Positions 15,521 through 25,051 of a stretch of 64,000 nt of DNA are shown here, one piece after another. The notes beneath the pieces were generated by a model, which was not told the DNA's origin, ran no database searches, and saw only the letters and a list, made by a program, of their open reading frames with translations. Numbering within the stretch: position 1 is the first letter of the stretch; each line of letters opens with the position of its first letter. Source of the stretch: Flavobacteriaceae bacterium NBU2977 (GTDB lineage: Bacteria; Bacteroidota; Bacteroidia; Flavobacteriales; Flavobacteriaceae); the NCBI GenBank assembly GCA_019931105.1, contig JAIOUW010000002.1, forward strand, positions 372,001-436,000. Direction: 5' to 3'. A program made the position numbers and the translations under genes.

Positions 15521-18301
15521 TTAGTTTTTGATATCGGTATCGGGTTGCTTTATGGCCGGAACCTTTGGATTGCCATCGGCATCGATTTCGATAATATTGT
15601 CAAAACCAAGCCCGTCAAGTTTCTCCGCAATTTTTGCGCGATCCCCGACCATGAACCAATTGACGGCATCAGGTTTGACCACTTCTTTACTAACTTCTTG
15701 AACATCTTTTAATGAAAGGTTTCTAACATTGCTATCATAACTTTGATAATAGTCATCGGGAAGATTGTAATTAACTATGTTAGACAGCGAACTATTGACC
15801 GAGCTATTGGTTTCCCACTGGCCCGGAAGGCTCAATATCTGATTGGTCTTTACCTTATCGAGTTCTTCTTGGGTCACGGGTCGCGAAGTTATGAATTCCG
15901 ATATTTCCTTACGTAGCTCGGTTACCGATTCGGCCGATTTATCGGTTTGAACAGGGGCATACATAATAAACGGTCTTTCGGCCTTCGCACCCATAACAAA
16001 TCCGCCTGCGCCATACGCCCAATGCTTATCCTCGCGCAGATTCATATTGATTCTTGAGGTAAAATCACCGCCCAAGATACTTACCATTTGCTCCAAGGCC
16101 ACTTGATTTACGTCACCATACTTTTTTGTCAAATGGCCCGCCAAGATCACCGATTGTTCCGATTCTGGCCGATCCATCAAGTATAGCGTGTTTTTAGAAT
16201 TAACCTGCGGTTTGGTAAACGCTATTGTGGGTACATCTCCTTTTTTCCATTTACCAAAAGCTTTTTCAAGTTTATTCTTTAAATCGTTCATTTCGATATC
16301 ACCGGTAACCACAAGGGTTGCATTATTGGGTTTGATCCAAGTGTTATAGAAATTCTCGATGTCCTTCTTTGACAGTTTTTCAACGGTTTCCTCATAACCA
16401 CTTCCTGTATATGGATTACTATAAGGGTGACCTTCACCATAAAGGTATTTGTTCATCACCCGAAGTGCCATCGATATCGGTTGCGCCTTTTCTTGCTTTA
16501 TCGAATTGACCTGTTCATTTTTTAAGCGATCAAACTCTTTTTCGGGAAAGGAAGGGTTCAACACCACATCGGCGAATAAATCAATGCTCGCATCAAGGCT
16601 GGGTTTTAAGGTATTGAGATATACGTTGGAATTGTCTAGGCTTGAAAAGGTTGAAAGACTGGCCCCGAGCAACTGTAACCTTTCATTGATCTGCAAAGAG
16701 GTAAGCTCCTTTGTGCCTTCATCCAATAAATTCATGGCCAACTTCGCCGTTCCTGGGGCCGCAATATGATCGGTCTTGTAGCCCGCATCGAACATTAGGT
16801 TCATTACGACCGTGGGCACTCCCGTTCGTCTTGCCAAAACAATATCCAGCCCATTGGATAGCTTGGCGCGCTCCAATTCCGGGAATTTCGAAGTCTTGGT
16901 CTGGCCCAATTCAGGTAATTTCGAGCGATCGACCGTACTTGCTTCTACGCTGTACTCAGGAAAGGGCCTGCACAATAAAACGTGTTTGCCTTTGGAAAGC
17001 CATTTTTTGGCAGTTGCCTGCACATCGCCTATTGTCGCATCTTCAACATATTTCAATACGGTCTTGTAATAAGAGGCATCTTCAAAATAAGTTTCGTTCG
17101 AGGCCAAAATATCGGATACCCCGCCAAAACCACCGATACGCTCCAATCCTTTAATGAAGGAGGAAAAATAGGCGGCCTTTACCCTTTTGAGTTCATCTTG
17201 TGTTGGCCCTTCATTAATAAGTTTTTGGATTTCTTCCTCCAAAATGGTCCGTACCCTTTCGACATCTTCGCCCGGCTTTACGTTCGCCCAAGTGACAAAA
17301 TTGCTGGCAATTTCGCTGGATGCCTGAAAGGAAACCACCGAACTGGCGATCTGGTCTTCATAGACCAGTCTCTTATATAACCTTGAGTTTTTTCCGCTGG
17401 TCAAAATTGAGGAAATCAAATCAAAGTGTATATCTTCCCTATTCCCGAATTCAGGGGTATTGTAGGCAAACAATATTCGCGCCTCTGGAACCCTGTCCTC
17501 ATAGACCTGATAAGTGTCCCCATTATGTACGGGAACATTCACCTCATGTCTTGAGACCGTAGGCCCTGAAGGAATGTCACCGAAATACTTGAGCACCTTT
17601 TGGTAAACTTCTTGAGGATTGATATCTCCGGCCACGGCGACCACGGCATTCGCGGCACCATAATACGACTTGAACCAGTCTTGCACATCTTCAAGCGAAG
17701 CAGCATTGAGGTCTTCCATTTCACCAATGACCGTCCAAGAATACGGGTGGCCTTTAGGGTACATGGCGTAAGTCAGATAATCCCATTGTTTACCATAAGG
17801 TTGATTATCTCCTTGTCGTTTTTCATTTTGTACGACCCCTCGTTGCTCATCAAGTTTTGCTTGATCGATGGCACCCAATAAATGCCCCATGCGATCGGAC
17901 TCCAAAAACAAAACTTGATCCAATGCAGAAACGGGTACGTTCTGAAAGTAATTGGTACGGTCAGAATTGGTCGTTCCGTTTAAATCGGTGCCCCCAATAC
18001 GTTCAAGGGCCTGAAAATAATCATCATTGAAATTTTCGCTACCGTTGAACATCAAGTGTTCGAACAAATGTGCAAAACCGCTCTTACCCGGCTTTTCATT
18101 TTTTGAACCTACATGGTACCAGACGTTTACCGCAACAATAGGCGCCTTATGGTCTTCATGTACCAAAAGTTTAAGGCCGTTGGGCAAAACGAATCTTTCA
18201 TATGGAATATCAATCTGGTCGGCTTTGAACTCAAAGGATTGCGCCCGAGTCAATTGAATCGACATTAAAAGTAAAAAGTAAAAGAATAGTAATTTTTTCA
18301 T
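15521..18301 (-). CDS. M16 family zinc metallopeptidase (two-domain, periplasmic)
   Basis: The 926-residue protein has a signal peptide (1-20) and two M16 (insulinase/pitrilysin) halves. The first has the inverted zinc motif HLFEH (78-82), with the distal glutamate probably E160 in VVQNEKRQ. The second half (from about 470) has the fold but no HxxEH, so it is the non-catalytic clamp half, as is usual for one-chain M16 proteins of Bacteroidetes. It would degrade peptides in the periplasm; substrates are not known. It stands alone: convergent terminator downstream, and a 185-bp gap upstream with T-rich sequence and no clear promoter. Confidence 0.92.
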   Translation of the reverse strand: MKKLLFFYFLLLMSIQLTRAQSFEFKADQIDIPYERFVLPNGLKLLVHEDHKAPIVAVNVWYHVGSKNEKPGKSGFAHLFEHLMFNGSENFNDDYFQALERIGGTDLNGTTNSDRTNYFQNVPVSALDQVLFLESDRMGHLLGAIDQAKLDEQRGVVQNEKRQGDNQPYGKQWDYLTYAMYPKGHPYSWTVIGEMEDLNAASLEDVQDWFKSYYGAANAVVAVAGDINPQEVYQKVLKYFGDIPSGPTVSRHEVNVPVHNGDTYQVYEDRVPEARILFAYNTPEFGNREDIHFDLISSILTSGKNSRLYKRLVYEDQIASSVVSFQASSEIASNFVTWANVKPGEDVERVRTILEEEIQKLINEGPTQDELKRVKAAYFSSFIKGLERIGGFGGVSDILASNETYFEDASYYKTVLKYVEDATIGDVQATAKKWLSKGKHVLLCRPFPEYSVEASTVDRSKLPELGQTKTSKFPELERAKLSNGLDIVLARRTGVPTVVMNLMFDAGYKTDHIAAPGTAKLAMNLLDEGTKELTSLQINERLQLLGASLSTFSSLDNSNVYLNTLKPSLDASIDLFADVVLNPSFPEKEFDRLKNEQVNSIKQEKAQPISMALRVMNKYLYGEGHPYSNPYTGSGYEETVEKLSKKDIENFYNTWIKPNNATLVVTGDIEMNDLKNKLEKAFGKWKKGDVPTIAFTKPQVNSKNTLYLMDRPESEQSVILAGHLTKKYGDVNQVALEQMVSILGGDFTSRINMNLREDKHWAYGAGGFVMGAKAERPFIMYAPVQTDKSAESVTELRKEISEFITSRPVTQEELDKVKTNQILSLPGQWETNSSVNSSLSNIVNYNLPDDYYQSYDSNVRNLSLKDVQEVSKEVVKPDAVNWFMVGDRAKIAEKLDGLGFDNIIEIDADGNPKVPAIKQPDTDIKN

Positions 18302-18486
18302 GATCGATGACTTTAGTTTTTTTTTATTTCAATAATGCATAAATATAAGACATTAAGTGCTTTTAGAACAATTATTTTACCGCTTCGGGGATCGCTTACC
18401 AAGTTAGGCCTTATAAGCAAAGTCAACATATCAATTTCAAATTCAAATAAAAATTGAATACTTTAGGGCTTTAAAAAAATCCCCCC

Positions 18487-18867
18487 ATGAAAAATACACT
18501 TCTAAAAGATATTGGGCTGGCATTGCTGAGGGTCGGCGCATCGGCAATGTTGCTTACCCATGGCATCCCTAAATTTCAAAAACTTGTTGGCGGTGGAGAA
18601 ATTGAGTTTGGCGATCCAATCGGCATTGGACCGGCTCCCTCTTTGTTTCTAGCGGTATTGGGCGAATTCATTTGCCCCATCTTAATCATCATAGGCTTCA
18701 AAACGCGATGGGCCGCTATTCCATCGGCGATAACCATGGCCACGGCCGCTTTTATCGTTCACAAGGCGGATCCTTTTGGAACGAAGGAAAAAGCCCTTTT
18801 ATTTCTTTTGATGTTTATCGTGATCTTGCTTTTAGGCCCAGGGCGCTATAGTATCGACAAAAAATAG
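18487..18867 (+). CDS. DoxX family membrane protein
   Basis: A 126-residue protein with four hydrophobic segments (about 7-25, 52-70, 76-93, 101-118). The arrangement, with ALLRVGASAMLLTHGIPKF near the N-terminus and GFKTRWAAIP between helices 2 and 3, is that of the DoxX family. Such proteins are small inner-membrane proteins linked in some bacteria to quinone/thiosulfate oxidation or redox stress, but most have no known role. It ends 2 bp before the end of the convergent holA gene. Confidence 0.85.
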   Translation: MKNTLLKDIGLALLRVGASAMLLTHGIPKFQKLVGGGEIEFGDPIGIGPAPSLFLAVLGEFICPILIIIGFKTRWAAIPSAITMATAAFIVHKADPFGTKEKALLFLLMFIVILLLGPGRYSIDKK

Positions 18868-18869
18868 CG

Positions 18870-19871
18870 TTAGATTATCTTGACCAAGAGTTCTTTCAAC
18901 AAGTCTTCATGCGAAGCGGCTTGTGCCCCTACCCCTTTGCCCTTTAAATCCATTTGGCGCAAGTGCGAGATAATTTGACTGACCCTTTTCATGGGATAGT
19001 TTTTGGCGGCGGTTTGAAACTCACCAACAAAATATGGATTGATCCGAAGTGCGCCGGCGACATTCTTTGGCGAATGGTCGTTCAATCCATGATATTGCAA
19101 AAGTTGCGCAAAAAAAGAATGCAACAAGGTAACGGTCAGTACAAAGGGGTTGTCTTTGGGGTTTTGCGCAAAGTAGTTGATGATTTTAGCGGCCTTCAAA
19201 ACATTTTTTTCGCCAACGGCCTTTTTAAGCTCGAAGTTGTTATAGTCTTTGCTGATCCCGATATGCTCTTCGATGTCAGACGGTACGATCTCATGGCCCG
19301 ATGGAAGTACAAGCATCAACTTTTCAAGTTCTTTGTCGATCTTACCTAAATCAGTACCAAGAAATTCTACCAAAAGCACCGCAGCCTTATGGGATATCTG
19401 GTAGCCCTTTTGAAGCAAGTTTTTGCGGATCCAATCCGAAACCTGGTTCTCATATAGTTTTTTTCCTTCGTAGATCAATCCTTTGGTCAAAATGGATTTG
19501 TACAATTTTTTTCGTTTGTCCAGCTTTTTGTATTTATAGCAAATCACCAGTACCGTTGTCGGCTGCGGGTTCTTTGCGTACGAAGTCAATTGTTCGATAG
19601 TGCGCGATAAGTGTTGTGCCTCTTTCACGATGATGACCTGTCTTTCGGCCATCATGGGATAGCGCTTGGCATTCGAAATAATTTCGTCTATCGATGTATC
19701 TTTACCATACAAGGTCATTTGATTGAACCCCTGTTCTTCTTCGGTAAGTACTTTTTTCGAAATGAAATCGGCGATCTTATCCAGATAATAAACTTCCTCG
19801 CCATGCAGAAAATAAATCGGCTTTATTTTTCCATCGCGTATTTCATTGACTATCTGTCTTGCTTCTTCCAT
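18870..19871 (-). CDS. holA: DNA polymerase III subunit delta
   Basis: HolA (delta) is the clamp-loader subunit that opens the sliding clamp. The 333 residues have the typical N-terminal AAA-like region (PIYFLHGEEVYYLDKI, VIIVKEAQHL) and the C-terminal helical domain (NPFVLTVTLLHSFFAQLLQYHGL, with the closing MDLKGKG). The open frame begins with TTG at 19874, but ATG at 19871 is the better start and loses one residue only. The 25-bp space to the divergent gene at 19897 means that the two promoters overlap each other or the coding ends. Confidence 0.93.
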   Translation of the reverse strand: MEEARQIVNEIRDGKIKPIYFLHGEEVYYLDKIADFISKKVLTEEEQGFNQMTLYGKDTSIDEIISNAKRYPMMAERQVIIVKEAQHLSRTIEQLTSYAKNPQPTTVLVICYKYKKLDKRKKLYKSILTKGLIYEGKKLYENQVSDWIRKNLLQKGYQISHKAAVLLVEFLGTDLGKIDKELEKLMLVLPSGHEIVPSDIEEHIGISKDYNNFELKKAVGEKNVLKAAKIINYFAQNPKDNPFVLTVTLLHSFFAQLLQYHGLNDHSPKNVAGALRINPYFVGEFQTAAKNYPMKRVSQIISHLRQMDLKGKGVGAQAASHEDLLKELLVKII

Positions 19872-19896
19872 CAAAAAAAATCATCAAATTTGCCCT

Positions 19897-20343
19897 ATGC
19901 AGGCATTAGACTTTCCAAAATATGGCTTCCGCTTCAAAAGTAGCGAAAATAAAATCTGGATTTTTGACATAATACGTAAAAAATTCGTGGTCTTGCAACC
20001 TGAAGAATGGGTGCGGCAACACGTCGTGCACTTTCTTATCGAGGATAAAAAATATCCCCCAAGTCATATCAATGTTGAAAAACAGTTGACTGTTAACGGT
20101 CTTAAAAAAAGATACGATGTAGTAGTCTTTAATAGCGATGGAAGCATTAAGGTCTTGGTCGAGTGCAAATCGCCCCAGACAACGATATTACAGGCTACTT
20201 TTGATCAGATCGCTCGGTACAATATGCAAATGAACGCCGAGTATTTAATGGTCAGTAACGGACTGCAACACTTCTATTGTCAAATGGATCTTGAGAATCA
20301 AAAATATACGTTTTTAGAGCATATTCCTGATTTTAGCCGTTAA
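19897..20343 (+). CDS. Stand-alone HsdR N-terminal domain protein (PD-(D/E)XK fold)
   Basis: A 148-residue protein resembling the type I restriction enzyme R subunit N-terminal domain, without helicase or HsdM/HsdS partners. The nuclease-like core is visible: YDVVVF, then VLVECKSPQ, giving the D...ExK pattern of PD-(D/E)XK enzymes, followed by a helix with QIARYN. The open frame extends upstream to 19846, but that part overlaps the holA start; ATG at 19897 is taken because the conserved part begins MQALDFPKYGF. Homologues of this size recur in Flavobacteria beside holA (from memory of the group). A role in DNA replication or repair is inferred from context and fold only; restriction is unlikely. 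Confidence 0.75.
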   Translation: MQALDFPKYGFRFKSSENKIWIFDIIRKKFVVLQPEEWVRQHVVHFLIEDKKYPPSHINVEKQLTVNGLKKRYDVVVFNSDGSIKVLVECKSPQTTILQATFDQIARYNMQMNAEYLMVSNGLQHFYCQMDLENQKYTFLEHIPDFSR

Positions 20344-20355
20344 TTTGCCTCTGTT

Positions 20356-21357
20356 TTGAAAATAGCCATAGTCATACTCAACTGGAACGGTGAAGTGCTT
20401 TTAGAGCGTTTTCTGCCCTCTGTGGTACGCCACTCCGAAGAAGCTGATATTTATGTTGCCGACAACGCGTCTACCGATTTGTCGGTGCAATTTATTAACG
20501 AGAACTACCCGATGGTAAAAGTCATTCAAAACAGGGTCAACGGCGGTTTTGCAAAAGGGTATAACGATGCCCTTCAACAGGTTGAGGCCGATATTTTTTG
20601 CCTATTGAATTCAGATGTTGAGGTAACCGAGGGCTGGCTTACCGCTATAATCGATTTATTCGCCAACAATCTCCAAGCGGCAATCGTACAACCTAAAGTA
20701 TTGGATCTTCTTCACAAGAATTATTTTGAATATGCCGGGGCGGCCGGGGGATTTCTTGATCAACTGGGGTATCCGTTCTGCCGTGGGCGTATTTTTCAGT
20801 CTTTGGAAAAAGACAATGGGCAATATGACGATGTTCGCGAAATATTTTGGGCGACCGGTGCCTGCATGTTCATCAAAAAGGAAGTTTTCGACGCCTTGGG
20901 CGGTTTCGACGAAGATTATTTTGCGCATCAAGAGGAAGTCGACCTTTGCTGGCGCGCAAAAAATGCCGGGCATAAAGTTTTTTATGTAGGTGCCTCAAAG
21001 GTGTATCACCTCGGTGGATCTACCCTAAGCAATATGAACCCGAAGAAAACCTATCTCAATTTTAGGAACTCACTGTTTTCGATTGTCAAAAACCTGCCCC
21101 GTAAAAAAACTTTCGTTATCATAATCTTTCGATTGCTTCTCGACGGTGTCGCCGCCATACGTTTCATATTCCAATTCAAATGGAACCACTGCTTTGCCAT
21201 ACTTAGGGCGCATTTGAGTTTTTATAGGCAATTCCCGAAAATGTACCGAAAACGTGAAAAAGCCAATTTTATCCTAAAATATTATGTGACAAAATCCATA
21301 GTATGGTCACATTTCGTACATCAGGTAAAGAATTTTAACGTATTAGTAAAAGATTAA
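20356..21357 (+). CDS. GT2 family glycosyltransferase
   Basis: The 333-residue family-2 glycosyltransferase has a GT-A fold: IAIVILNWNGEVLLERFLPSV at the very N-terminus, DNASTD (near 36), LLNSDVEV (DxD-like, near 92), and FDEDYFAHQEEVDLCWRAK. This is close to rhamnosyltransferase-like enzymes, which add sugars to cell-surface polysaccharide. The start must be TTG at 20356: the frame is closed by a stop just upstream (20341-20343), and the first strand of the fold would be lost with any later ATG. C-terminal hydrophobic stretches may attach it to the inner membrane. Acceptor and donor cannot be read. It lies 12 bp after the HsdR-N gene. Confidence 0.87.
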   Translation: MKIAIVILNWNGEVLLERFLPSVVRHSEEADIYVADNASTDLSVQFINENYPMVKVIQNRVNGGFAKGYNDALQQVEADIFCLLNSDVEVTEGWLTAIIDLFANNLQAAIVQPKVLDLLHKNYFEYAGAAGGFLDQLGYPFCRGRIFQSLEKDNGQYDDVREIFWATGACMFIKKEVFDALGGFDEDYFAHQEEVDLCWRAKNAGHKVFYVGASKVYHLGGSTLSNMNPKKTYLNFRNSLFSIVKNLPRKKTFVIIIFRLLLDGVAAIRFIFQFKWNHCFAILRAHLSFYRQFPKMYRKREKANFILKYYVTKSIVWSHFVHQVKNFNVLVKD

Positions 21358-21456
21358 CTAATTTCGCGAAAGGTGACATAACGTTTTATCTAATTTTGTC
21401 AACGAATCGAACCAATTTGAACGAATAACTATCATTTTAATTTAAGTAACATAACT

Positions 21457-22308
21457 ATGAAAAAAATCATTCTAGGCTGTTTGGGAGCTGCAGTATTATT
21501 GTCTTCTTGTGTTTCGCAAAAGAAGTATGCCGAACTTGAGGCCAAGCATAAAGAAGCTCAGGACCTACTTAATTCTGCAACGGTAAAACTGAACAGTTGT
21601 CTCGAAGAAAAAGCAACGGCCACATCAAGACTGCAAACGTTGGAAGATCAAAACGCGTTTCTTAAGGCGAACAACCAAGAATTGATCAACAACATGGGCA
21701 ACTTGACCACTTTGACCACCAAAGGTGCGGAAAACCTTGAAAAGTCTTTGGAAAGTCTTCAGGAGAAAGACCTGACCATTCGTAAACTACAAGATGCCAT
21801 TACCCGAAGAGATTCGGTCAACCTTGCTTTGGTACAAAGCTTAAAGGGCGTATTGGGCAACCTTGATGACGAAGATATCGAAATCAGTGTCGAAAAGGGT
21901 GTGGTATTCGTTTCCATTTCAGACAAACTTTTATTCAGCAGTGGTAGCTACAACGTTACAAGCCGTGCCAAAGAGGTATTGGGCAAAGTTGCACAAGTCG
22001 TGAACAACAAGCCTGATTTTGAATTCATGGTCGAAGGCCATACCGATGATGTGCCTTATAATAGACCCCCACTATATGACAACTGGGATTTGAGCGTGAA
22101 ACGTGCTACGGCCGTTGTTAGGATTCTTCAAAAGGATTACGGAGTGGACCCCAAGCGTATGACCGCAGCAGGGCGTGCAGAATACGTGCCGGTATCCGCG
22201 ACTGAAAAGTCAAAGAATAGAAGAACAAGAATCGTTGTACTTCCAAAAATCGACCAATTCTACAGCATGATCGAGGAAGGTATGAAAGACCCTTCTATCA
22301 ATAACTAA
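21457..22308 (+). CDS. OmpA family lipoprotein with coiled coil
   Basis: The 283-residue protein has a lipoprotein signal (LLSSC; Cys near 18), a long coiled coil (about 22-120, KYAELEAKHKEAQDLL onward), and a C-terminal OmpA/MotB peptidoglycan-binding domain (about 140-270). The domain keeps EGHTDDVPYN, NWDLSVKRA, the AAGRAEYVP loop and the arginines of KNRRTRIVV that with the Asp bind diaminopimelate. It should tie the outer membrane to the wall. A paralogue with the binding residues lost lies at 34854-35630. A strong terminator follows. Confidence 0.92.
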   Translation: MKKIILGCLGAAVLLSSCVSQKKYAELEAKHKEAQDLLNSATVKLNSCLEEKATATSRLQTLEDQNAFLKANNQELINNMGNLTTLTTKGAENLEKSLESLQEKDLTIRKLQDAITRRDSVNLALVQSLKGVLGNLDDEDIEISVEKGVVFVSISDKLLFSSGSYNVTSRAKEVLGKVAQVVNNKPDFEFMVEGHTDDVPYNRPPLYDNWDLSVKRATAVVRILQKDYGVDPKRMTAAGRAEYVPVSATEKSKNRRTRIVVLPKIDQFYSMIEEGMKDPSINN

Positions 22309-22326
22309 ATTCGATCATCAGAATAC

Positions 22327-22359
22327 AAAAGACCGCAGCCAATAAAACTGCGGTCTTTT
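22327..22359 (+). terminator. Terminator after OmpA lipoprotein gene
   Basis: A perfect 12-bp stem, AAAAGACCGCAG (22327-22338) with its inverse at 22348-22359, around a 9-base loop, ending in a T-run. It begins 18 bp after the stop codon. Confidence 0.9.
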
Positions 22360-22375
22360 GATTTAAACCAGATCC

Positions 22376-22407
22376 TTGTTCACGGTCTTTAATTTATAGT
22401 ATATTTG
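22376..22407 (+). promoter_or_regulatory. Likely promoter of the zinc metalloprotease gene
   Basis: TTG at 22376-22378, a 21-bp spacer and TATATTTG at 22400-22407 fit the Bacteroidetes consensus. Transcription would begin near 22414, leaving a leader of about 50 bases before the ATG at 22467. Confidence 0.5.
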
Positions 22408-22466
22408 AACGACCGAGCCGATTATTCCACAGAATACTATTTGCATAATAAAAGCGTTTTCCTAGC

Positions 22467-25046
22467 ATGAGGATATTATTCGGATCGATTTGCCTGCTCT
22501 TCCTGCTAAACGGCTGTGGCCTGCTAAATAAGGCCAATGCCCCCGGTACTGCTGATGCACCCATAAGCACAAAACGCGCTTCATCGAAAGCCAAAGCGCA
22601 TGGCTACGAATCATTTATTACAAAAGAGGCCATAAGCCAAAAAGGACTTTTGGACGTTCATCAAGTGGGCACTAAATATTATTTTGAAATTGCCGACAGT
22701 ATCTTGAACCGTGAAATTTTGGTCGTTACCCGATTCGCAAAAACACCTGCCGGTTCTGGAAATTATGGAGGCGAGGAAATAGGAAAGAAAACCATAACGT
22801 TTGAAAAAGGGCCTCAAAACAATATTTTTCTACGGATAGGAACCTTGGTGAGCATCGTTGATGAAGACGATTCCATTTCCCGGGCCGTCAATAATTCGAA
22901 CATAACCCCCATTCTTGAGGCTTTTGATGTTAAGGCCCGTAACGATAAAAAGAAAACCAGTCTTATCGAGGTTACCGATTTCATTAACGGCGAAAGCACA
23001 TTGTTATCTTTGAATGAAGGTCAGAAGGAATCATACAGGCTTTCTTCACTTGAAAAAGACAAATCTTATATTCAAAAGATTACCACCTTCCCCATCAATA
23101 CCGAAGTTAGAACCGTAAAGACCTATAAGGCCAAAACTACCGGAAAAAAAAAGAAGGAACTTCCCGCGGCAATCTTATCGGGTGTTGTGACCCTTGAACT
23201 GAACAGTTCGTTCATACTGCTTCCAAAAGTTCCGATGGGCAAAAGGTACTACGATGAAAGGGTGGGTTATTTTGCCAGTTCATACTTGGAGTATGGCGAC
23301 GATCAGCAAAAAGTAGACCGCAATACCTTTATACATCGATGGCGCCTTGAACCAAAAACGGAGGATATCGAAAAATGGAAAAATGGGGAATTGGTCGAGC
23401 CCAAAAAACCTATAATCTTCTATATCGACCCGGCCACACCCAAGAAATGGCGGCCCTATTTGATCAAGGGCATCAATGATTGGCAAAGTGCTTTCGAGCA
23501 GGCAGGTTTCAAAAACGCCATAGTAGGCAAGGAATGGCCTATCGACAACTCTTCGATAAGCCTTGAAGATGCCCGATTTTCAGTACTTCGCTATTTTGCC
23601 TCGCCAAAAAAGAACGCCTATGGACCCAATATCACCGATCCACGTAGCGGTGAAATTCTTGAAAGTCATATCGGGTGGTACCACAACCTGATGAGCTTGT
23701 TGCACAATTGGTATACCATTCAGGCCGGTGCTGTTGACGAAAGGGCGCGGAGTATGGAGTTCGAGCCTGAGCTTATGGGCGAATTGATCCGTTTCGTCTC
23801 ATCACATGAAGTGGGCCATACCTTGGGCCTTCGACACAATATGGGAGCAAGTCACGCAACCCCTGTAGAAAAACTGAGAGATGCGGAATGGCTGAAAAAA
23901 AATGGACATACCAGTTCAATAATGGATTATGCACGTTTCAATTATGTTGCACAACCTGAAGATAGCATACCGCCAAAAGAACTAATGCCCAGAATAGGTG
24001 ACTACGATAAATGGGCTATACAGTGGGGTTACGGAAAACTACCCGATATTGAAGGCCTGGATGACGAAAGGGAAATTCTAAATCGCTGGGTGGTCGATAG
24101 TATCGCATCAAATCCGAGATTATGGTTCGGGGGCGAGGGACGTGATTTTGACCCGAGATCTCAAACCGAAGATTTGGGCGACAACGCTATGGTTGCCAGT
24201 ACCTACGGAATAATGAACCTACAACGGATCGTGCCTCGTTTGACCGATTGGACCAAAGCTAGAAACAGTGATGACTATTCCAATCTCGACGAAATTTACG
24301 AGAGCCTCGTGAAGCAATATGAGAACTACCTGTTTCATGTGGCCAAAAATATAGGCGGAATCTATGTAACCCCAAGGACCATGGGCGAATCTGGGGAAGT
24401 TTATTGTCCTGTTCCAAAAAGTCAGCAAAAAGAAGCCCTTGTCTTTTTGAACAACCACATCTTCAAGGAACCGAAATGGTTGATCAACAACGAGATTTTG
24501 AACAAAACCGCTTCCCCGCAATCAAAGGAATCGATTACCAAAACGATGGAAACCGTTTTGTTGAACCTTATGGGCGGAAGCCGTATGAGCCGTATGACAT
24601 TTATAAGTGAGCGCTACCAAGATGAGGACGTTTATACCCCAGAACAATATATCGACGACCTCAATCAGCTTATATGGGGTGAGATGAACGTTTTTTACAA
24701 AACCACTGCCTATAGAAGAAAATTACAAAAAGCTTACGTTTCGAATATGATAGCGCTTTACAAACCCAATGAGGCCGAGGGTGTCGTCGAGGGAATTTTG
24801 GCGAAGCTGTCTGAAGGCTACACGGCCAATACCGACGTTCGTTCGCTGGCACTTCACAACCTTACCACGCTTCAACGTAAAATTAAGGGCACACTTTCTG
24901 TGATAAACCATCGCATGACAAAAGCGCACCTGCTTTATCTTCAAAAAGAAATCGAAGAGGTAATCGGGGAAACCCAAGATCCCGGAAACTTTTTCATTCC
25001 TGCAAATCCCGATCTATCGATCGAAGAGGGAGAAGGTGAAGATTAA
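22467..25046 (+). CDS. Zinc-dependent metalloprotease lipoprotein (DUF5117/DUF4953 type)
   Basis: An 859-residue exported protein with a lipoprotein signal (FLLNGC, C17). It shows the three parts of the Bacteroidetes zinc-dependent metalloprotease family: an N-terminal DUF5118-like piece (about 40-95), DUF5117-like (about 100-290), and a metzincin-like catalytic part with HEVGHTLGLRH (HExxH from H447, third histidine H457). Downstream, SSIMDYARFNY is in the place of the Met-turn (SxMDY). The active-site pattern HExxHxxGxxH is complete, so it is probably an active cell-envelope protease. No target is known. It ends 6 bp before the convergent Sua5-like gene. Confidence 0.9.
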   Translation: MRILFGSICLLFLLNGCGLLNKANAPGTADAPISTKRASSKAKAHGYESFITKEAISQKGLLDVHQVGTKYYFEIADSILNREILVVTRFAKTPAGSGNYGGEEIGKKTITFEKGPQNNIFLRIGTLVSIVDEDDSISRAVNNSNITPILEAFDVKARNDKKKTSLIEVTDFINGESTLLSLNEGQKESYRLSSLEKDKSYIQKITTFPINTEVRTVKTYKAKTTGKKKKELPAAILSGVVTLELNSSFILLPKVPMGKRYYDERVGYFASSYLEYGDDQQKVDRNTFIHRWRLEPKTEDIEKWKNGELVEPKKPIIFYIDPATPKKWRPYLIKGINDWQSAFEQAGFKNAIVGKEWPIDNSSISLEDARFSVLRYFASPKKNAYGPNITDPRSGEILESHIGWYHNLMSLLHNWYTIQAGAVDERARSMEFEPELMGELIRFVSSHEVGHTLGLRHNMGASHATPVEKLRDAEWLKKNGHTSSIMDYARFNYVAQPEDSIPPKELMPRIGDYDKWAIQWGYGKLPDIEGLDDEREILNRWVVDSIASNPRLWFGGEGRDFDPRSQTEDLGDNAMVASTYGIMNLQRIVPRLTDWTKARNSDDYSNLDEIYESLVKQYENYLFHVAKNIGGIYVTPRTMGESGEVYCPVPKSQQKEALVFLNNHIFKEPKWLINNEILNKTASPQSKESITKTMETVLLNLMGGSRMSRMTFISERYQDEDVYTPEQYIDDLNQLIWGEMNVFYKTTAYRRKLQKAYVSNMIALYKPNEAEGVVEGILAKLSEGYTANTDVRSLALHNLTTLQRKIKGTLSVINHRMTKAHLLYLQKEIEEVIGETQDPGNFFIPANPDLSIEEGEGED

Positions 25047-25051
25047 GCGTT

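Noticed and set aside
16711-17154. 147-codon plus-strand frame antisense to the M16 peptidase
   Set aside because: Inside a clearly conserved minus-strand gene; no domain and no start context.
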